Source of the DNA: Vampirovibrio sp041737375
GTDB lineage: Bacteria; Cyanobacteriota; Vampirovibrionia; Vampirovibrionales; Vampirovibrionaceae
NCBI RefSeq assembly: GCF_041737375.1
Contig: NZ_JBGSRV010000017.1
Coordinates: 1-44,275, forward strand
Reading direction: 5' to 3'
Length of the DNA stretch: 44,275 nt
Shown here: positions 41,458 through 44,275 of the stretch, one piece after another
Numbering within the stretch: the first letter of the stretch is position 1
How the letters are laid out: each line of letters starts with the position of its first letter
Translations under genes and position numbers: made by a program
The notes under the pieces: generated by a model
Told to the model about the DNA's origin: nothing
The model's database searches: none
The model's input: only the letters and a program-made list of their open reading frames with translations

Positions 41458-41670
41458 TCAGGATTTAAAAATGGCTTGGTCGTTGGAGGGTTCATCCACA
41501 TCCGGGGGCAAAACCCGGCTTTTGTCCTGATCGGATTTTGCGAACATCCGGCAATCCAGAAATCCGGCCAGCCAGCCCAGGCCCAGCAGCATCATCCAGC
41601 CCGATGGATCGGGTGAGTTGCCGGTCATCAGCAAGGCGGCAATAATTAAGCAAAGCAATACGAAAAACAT
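41458..41670 (-). CDS. small membrane protein upstream of glcD
   Basis: 70 residues with two hydrophobic segments (MFFVLLCLIIAALLM and WMMLLGLGWLAGFL) and a charged tail. It ends 10 bp before the glcD start, so it may be the first gene of the glycolate operon. No strong ribosome site. No family recognised. Confidence 0.5.
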   Translation of the reverse strand: MFFVLLCLIIAALLMTGNSPDPSGWMMLLGLGWLAGFLDCRMFAKSDQDKSRVLPPDVDEPSNDQAIFKS

Positions 41671-41823
41671 GCTTCTATTCTAGCTTTAAAGCCACCGTTT
41701 TAAAACCGTCGCTTCTAAAATTCTGGCTTTAAAAGCGTTATAAGCCCATAAAAAGTTGGCCAACATTCGACCGCAACCCCATAATCCGTTACAGTATAGC
41801 TTGTAGAAACCGGCTGTTCATTC

Positions 41824-42417
41824 ATGTCATCCCCCACCGATTCCTCTAATATTCCTTGTACCGCTCATCCTCAAAGCCTTACCCGGCTTCGTTGCACTGA
41901 GTGTGAAACGCCCATTTGCCCCAAGTGTATGGTGATGTACGAGGTGGGCTTTAAATGCCCCGGCTGCGCTAAAAAAAGGCCCAGCCACTTGGCACAGGTG
42001 GCATTGCGTCACTGGTTAACGGCAGGGGCTGTGGGTCTGGGTTTAGGCTTGGGTTATGGGTGGCTGCACCCTTGGCTGATGGCCATTGGGGTGCTGCGTA
42101 TTTTTGGCTTGCCGGTGCTGGCTTTTTTACTGGCTTACGGCTTGGGTAAAAGTGCGGGAGGGCTGGCCCATCGGCTGGCGGGTTATAAAAGAAACTGGAA
42201 ACTCAGTTTATTGGTGGTGTTCTCCGTCTTGGCGGGCGCTTTTTTGGCCTTGCCGTTCCAAACGGAATTAATGAACGTTTGGGAGGTGGTGGGCAGTGCT
42301 TCCAGTAACCCGTATTTATCCGGCACTTCCAGCGCTTTTTATGTGCTGGGGCCTGCCTTGCGTTTGTTGGGGCTATACTTTTTTGTTCAGGGCATTTACC
42401 GGGCTTTTCAAGCCTAA
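41824..42417 (+). CDS. membrane protein with N-terminal B-box-like zinc finger
   Basis: 197 residues. The N-terminal 50 residues form a B-box-type zinc finger: C-x-x-H-P (IPCTAHPQSLTRLRC), TECETPICPKCMVMYEVGFKCPGC. Four or five membrane segments follow (AGAVGLGLGLGYGWL, VLRIFGLPVLAFLLAYGLG, LSLLVVFSVLAGAFLALPF and a C-terminal pair). The same zinc-finger head is common on rhomboid-type proteins, but no rhomboid GxSG motif is visible in the membrane part. Function unknown. Confidence 0.7.
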   Translation: MSSPTDSSNIPCTAHPQSLTRLRCTECETPICPKCMVMYEVGFKCPGCAKKRPSHLAQVALRHWLTAGAVGLGLGLGYGWLHPWLMAIGVLRIFGLPVLAFLLAYGLGKSAGGLAHRLAGYKRNWKLSLLVVFSVLAGAFLALPFQTELMNVWEVVGSASSNPYLSGTSSAFYVLGPALRLLGLYFFVQGIYRAFQA

Positions 42418-42473
42418 GTAAACAGGCCGCAGGGCTGGGCTGGTCTTTTGGTGGTTTAAAATTGTGATTGCGC

Positions 42474-43622
42474 TCATGAGGGCAAAAGTGCGCATTCGGC
42501 TTTTGAACCATCGATAACCGGCGGCACGGGGTTGTTTTGCCAGTCGTTTAGTAGTTGGGTAAGCACTGTTTTATTGGCTTTGGGAAAGGCAAACTGTTCC
42601 AGTGCATCGGGGCTAACCCACTGCCAGCCTTGAGAGGCTAGAGATTTGGGTTCGCCCCCCAGATAGGCGCAATGGTAGGCATGCAGCGTAATTTTAAAGT
42701 GGGTGTAAGCGTGTTTGACGGCGGTAATTTTCTCTCCCACCGTCACTTCAATGCCCAGTTCCTCTTTAATTTCCCGAAAAACGGTTTGCTCCAGCGTTTC
42801 CTCAGGCTCCTGCTTGCCGCCGGGGAATTCCCATAGCCCGCCCAGTAGACCATTTTCAGGCCGTTGTTGAATTAAAACCTGATGATCGTTCCAGATGATA
42901 CCCACCGCAATGGTATGGTGGGGCGTTGCTTTTTTGGGGGCTTTCACCGGGCGTTCATGCTGGGTGCCGTGGGCGCAAGCATCGCAAAACCGTTTGACCG
43001 GGCAAAGCAGGCAGCGTGGATTTTGCGGCGAGCATAGCGTGGCCCCCAATTCCATCATGGCCTGATTGAATAAATGAGGCTCGGTGCTTTCCGCCAATAG
43101 TTCTTCAGACGCTTGCCACATTTGATGGATGACCGCCGTTTTTTGAATGTCCTGATCAACATCATACAAACGGCTAATCACCCGCTTTACGTTGCCATCC
43201 AGCAGGGGGTGCTTTTGTCCGTAGGCAAAGGTTAAAATGGCCCCAGCGGTGCTGCGACCGATGCCGGGTAAGGCTTCCGCTTCCGCCAATGTTTGTGGAA
43301 ATTGCCCGTTATGTTTTTCTACCATTTGTTGGGCTGCTTTTTGTAAATTACGGCAGCGGGCATAGTAACCCAAGCCTTCCCATAATTTTAAAACCTGATC
43401 GGGCGGTGCTTGGGCCAAAGCCGAAATGGTGGGGTATTGGGCCAGAAATCGCCGGTAATAATCCAGCACGGTTTTAACCTGGGTTTGTTGCAGCATAATT
43501 TCTGAGAGCCAGATGGCATAAGGATCGGTGGTGTCACGCCAGGGCAGTTGTCGGTGATCCGCTTTGTACCAATCAGTCAGTGCGTTGGCAAAACCCGGTT
43601 TGGATATCAATGGGTGCGTCAT
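42474..43622 (-). CDS. mutY: A/G-specific adenine glycosylase MutY with intact Nudix box
   Basis: 382 residues from an ATG at 43622 (an upstream ATG at 43688 would add 22 residues). Removes adenine mispaired with 8-oxoguanine. Catalytic Glu in SEIMLQQTQV, helix-hairpin-helix ALPGIGRSTAGAIL, catalytic Asp in PLLDGNVKRV, and the [4Fe-4S] motif C-x6-C-x2-C-x5-C (CSPQNPRCLLCPVKRFC). The C-terminal domain (about 245-365) is MutT-like and keeps a complete Nudix signature G-x5-E-x7-R-E-U-x-E-E-x-G-U. Many studied MutY proteins have lost this signature; see findings. Confidence 0.94.
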   Translation of the reverse strand: MTHPLISKPGFANALTDWYKADHRQLPWRDTTDPYAIWLSEIMLQQTQVKTVLDYYRRFLAQYPTISALAQAPPDQVLKLWEGLGYYARCRNLQKAAQQMVEKHNGQFPQTLAEAEALPGIGRSTAGAILTFAYGQKHPLLDGNVKRVISRLYDVDQDIQKTAVIHQMWQASEELLAESTEPHLFNQAMMELGATLCSPQNPRCLLCPVKRFCDACAHGTQHERPVKAPKKATPHHTIAVGIIWNDHQVLIQQRPENGLLGGLWEFPGGKQEPEETLEQTVFREIKEELGIEVTVGEKITAVKHAYTHFKITLHAYHCAYLGGEPKSLASQGWQWVSPDALEQFAFPKANKTVLTQLLNDWQNNPVPPVIDGSKAECALLPS

Positions 43623-43911
43623 GAGATGGCTTTTTCTTAACAGTTGGCATGGGATAAATGGGGCGGAAGGGCCTTTCAGGTCCATCATATTCGTCGAAAT
43701 GAATCAGTAGTTATTAAAGTAACAAAAACAAAAAGGAGGCAATTGCTGTTTATTGAATGTTTTTATTTTTTAAGGAATTGCTGCCAAGTGCAATGTAAAA
43801 AAGTATTGATAGCGCCATGAATGATGCATGACCGATCATTCACGCTGAAAGAAACATTTAAACAATAAACGCTGTGAGATAAAAAGCGCGAATTTTAGAG
43901 GAGAGAACAAG

Positions 43912-44275
43912 ATGTCAATGTCTGGAATTGGAGCCGGTGGCCTTATGCCTACCGCATATAGTTATCCCCAAATGAGTAGTGCGCAAGCTGGTACTGCTGG
44001 GGCAGGCACCGCAGCAGGCGGCGGCGTCTTGGGCGGCGCTAGTGGCACTGCATTAGGCGGCGGCACCATGGCCGGTACTGCTGGTGCTGGCACCGCATTA
44101 GGTGGCGGTATCTTTGGTGGTACTGCTGGGGCAGGCACTGTATTAGGCGGCGGCACCATGATGGCCGGTACTCCTACCGCAGGCACGGCAGCCGGTGGCG
44201 GCGTCTTGGGCGGCACTGCGGGTGCAGGCGCCGCAGCTGGTGAAGGCGCTGGAGCCACTCAGATGCTACAAATGA
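43912..44275 (+). CDS. glycine/alanine/threonine-rich repeat protein (partial, runs off the window)
   Basis: Starts at the ATG at 43912 (GAGAGAA upstream; ATG at 43918 possible) and stays open to the window edge. After MSMSGIGAGGLMPTAY... the chain is built of near-repeats of about 12-16 residues: GTAGAGTALGGG followed by TMA, IFG, VLGG or TMMA, with Gly, Ala and Thr making up most of it. It has no charged residue before the final visible GEGAGATQMLQM. The long open frame on the opposite strand is the Pro/Ala-rich shadow of this repeat. Such low-complexity Gly-rich chains occur in surface or fibre proteins, but no export signal is seen at this N-terminus. C-terminus outside the window. Confidence 0.7.
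   Translation, partial: MSMSGIGAGGLMPTAYSYPQMSSAQAGTAGAGTAAGGGVLGGASGTALGGGTMAGTAGAGTALGGGIFGGTAGAGTVLGGGTMMAGTPTAGTAAGGGVLGGTAGAGAAAGEGAGATQMLQM

Noticed and set aside
43962..44258. Minus-strand Pro/Ala repeat ORF
   Set aside because: Mirror image of the Gly/Ala/Thr-rich plus-strand gene, which has a proper start and ribosome site.

Overview
The window looks like the chromosome of a Gram-negative, flagellated bacterium of about 50% GC. It has a lipid A block in the order lpxD-lpxC-fabZ-lpxA followed by glmU, an LptC-like protein, two divergent flagellins and a glycolate oxidase operon. I suggest, at moderate-to-low confidence, a Vampirovibrio-like member of Vampirovibrionia/Melainabacteria (Cyanobacteriota). 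Nothing in the window proves this; a 16S or core-gene tree would decide it.

Positions 1-14,170 are accessory DNA. A compact CBASS anti-phage operon lies at the left on the minus strand: an HNH-SAVED effector nuclease (Cap5 type) followed by a CD-NTase with a C-terminal AGS-C sensor domain. Next to it is an AT-rich integrated element of about 10.7 kb (3156-13912). It is bounded by copies of a tRNA-Val anticodon-arm sequence, with paired TGTCCC arm-type repeats just inside both ends. It encodes a tyrosine integrase, an unknown protein, a small excisionase/AlpA-like protein, a TOPRIM primase, a P4/D5-family helicase and an orphan zinc-ribbon HTH protein. Its cargo is a long, highly structured leader RNA ending in a terminator that competes with a long-range helix, two small secreted/membrane proteins, a further membrane protein, a decayed ardA anti-restriction gene, and a three-gene cassette beside the right end. 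That cassette is a TIGR04255-family protein plus two proteins I cannot name. It sits where phage satellites usually carry defence cargo, and it is one of the two best candidates here for an undescribed system; the leader RNA is the other. The right border is a small graveyard of tRNA 3' halves in front of an intact tRNA-Pro(CGG).

From about 14.5 kb the window is ordinary core genome. It runs: a small zinc-ribbon protein; a BaiN/YhiN flavoprotein; the lipid A/peptidoglycan precursor block; an ABC sugar importer lacking its ATPase gene; two flagellin genes with small companion ORFs; a UDP-glucose-dehydrogenase-family enzyme lacking the catalytic cysteine; unknown proteins around a tRNA with a CAT anticodon; a TPR protein; LptC; a single-domain response regulator; a crotonase; a minus-strand operon for glycolate oxidation (glcD-glcE-glcF) with an FlK-like thioesterase; a B-box-like membrane protein; MutY with an intact Nudix box; and, running off the right edge, a Gly/Ala/Thr-rich repeat protein.

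Working together: the LpxD/C/A, FabZ and LptC proteins build and export LPS, and GlmU supplies UDP-GlcNAc for it. The Glc enzymes would turn glycolate into glyoxylate, which would suit a bacterium living on or near algae (inference). Start sites were chosen from visible Shine-Dalgarno sequences and gene overlaps; no database search was possible.
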